Source: an uncultured Alphaproteobacteria bacterium (GTDB lineage: Bacteria > Pseudomonadota > Alphaproteobacteria > HIMB59). From it: DNA of 64,000 nucleotides. Both the position numbers and the translations under genes were made by a program. Location of the stretch: assembly GCA_902527545.1 (NCBI GenBank), contig CABZPR010000001.1, forward strand, positions 124,001-188,000, in the 5' to 3' direction. The notes beneath the pieces were generated by a model, which made no database searches, was not told where the DNA came from, and saw only the letters and a program-made list of their open reading frames with translations. Below are positions 63,633 through 64,000 of the stretch, piece after piece; position 1 is the stretch's first letter; each line of letters opens with the position of its first letter.

Positions 63633-64000
63633 ATGAAAATTCCTCGTATTAATAATTTATTTAATAAAGAAAAAAAACATAGAGTTTTTGACGGAAAGTT
63701 AGTCTACGGATTAGAAAAAAACAATATAAACTATTTTATTGATGTTGGTGCTAACTTCGGTCAAACAGCTTTAGAAATTATTAAGTGGGGCTATGAAGGA
63801 GAAATAGTTTCAATCGAACCTGTGTTAGAATGCCATAACTATATTTCTAGTCTCTCCAAGAATTACAAGAATTGGACCATTCTTGATAGAATGGCTGTTG
63901 GAGATTTTAATGGTTCTACAAACATAAATGTTTCTGAGGCATCTGATCTCAGTAGTATTCTTAACCCAACTGAATTATTGAACAACTCATACTCTAATGT
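63633..64000 (+). CDS. FkbM-family methyltransferase, 5' part
   Basis: Open from the ATG at 63633 to the window edge, 122 codons, not in the ORF track. YFIDVGANFGQTALEIIKWGYEGEIVSIEPVLECHNYI is the SAM-binding core of FkbM (Methyltransf_21) proteins. Often linked to surface glycan genes. A -10-like TATAAT lies at 63616-63621, very close to the start with no ribosome site. Confidence 0.85.
   Translation, partial: MKIPRINNLFNKEKKHRVFDGKLVYGLEKNNINYFIDVGANFGQTALEIIKWGYEGEIVSIEPVLECHNYISSLSKNYKNWTILDRMAVGDFNGSTNINVSEASDLSSILNPTELLNNSYSN

Overview
The window is a chromosomal segment from a low-GC (about 30% by eye), densely packed marine alphaproteobacterium. This follows from the gene content: a proteorhodopsin with a full retinal pathway, an alphaproteobacterial origin-proximal gene order, short or overlapping gene junctions, many TTG and GTG starts, and a glycine/serine-rich porin. 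It fits streamlined surface-ocean lineages such as the HIMB59/AEGEAN-169 or SAR11-like groups. That placement is inference; no rRNA is present to settle it. I saw no insertion sequence, prophage, CRISPR array, tRNA or rRNA.

Layout. 1-3 kb: the start of an SMP-30-like gene, two small exported proteins, an NTF2-like protein and a polyprenyl diphosphate synthase. 3-9 kb: the phototrophy island, with a blue-tuned proteorhodopsin, a strong terminator, then crtI-crtB-crtY-blh (beta-carotene and retinal) facing ispH. 9-15 kb: pyruvate carboxylase, nth, a DUF2244 protein, dapB and a tiny membrane protein. 15-21 kb: a periplasmic rhodanese, a class II cytochrome c, a tungstate-type ABC importer (tupABC), a cytochrome b561 and a cysteine-synthase-like/cystathionine-lyase pair. 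21-24 kb: two transporters and ogt. 24-29 kb: the heat-shock set dnaJ-dnaK-grpE-hrcA with a sigma32-like promoter before dnaK.

29-33 kb: rph, rdgB, an LpoA-like lipoprotein, rsmI and a BON-domain lipoprotein. 33-53 kb is the conserved origin-proximal core. One arm is hisB-H-A-F, hslVU, smr, Tim44, dnaQ, coaE, aroE, maf. The other is rho, mnmE, mnmG, rsmG, parA, parB, a HolA-like gene, lptE, leuS and a DUF3576 lipoprotein. The AT-rich 234-bp space between the diverging maf and rho genes carries a DnaA-box-like site and is the best oriC candidate. A near-perfect parS lies inside the first codons of mnmG, next to parAB. 53-58 kb: a major porin, two head-to-head sulfotransferase-type genes, a PLP homeostasis protein, a LolA-like protein and an orphan winged-helix protein. 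58-64 kb: ftsK, a UbiH-type hydroxylase, a LON-domain protein, a thioredoxin-TPR protein and the start of an FkbM methyltransferase.

How it works together: IspH and the polyprenyl synthase feed isoprenoid units to CrtB/CrtI/CrtY, Blh cleaves beta-carotene to retinal, and retinal makes the opsin a light-driven proton pump. Pyruvate carboxylase next door would supply anaplerotic oxaloacetate. The points most worth a second look are: two intergenic GC-rich elements that share a CACYTTCCTCCTC core inside stem-loops; the origin and parS sites; a LeuRS that appears to lack its N-terminal helix; an altered DnaJ zinc centre; a strongly shortened HolA-like protein; and a sulfotransferase-like protein without the PAPS loop. 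I do not see a clearly new multi-gene system.
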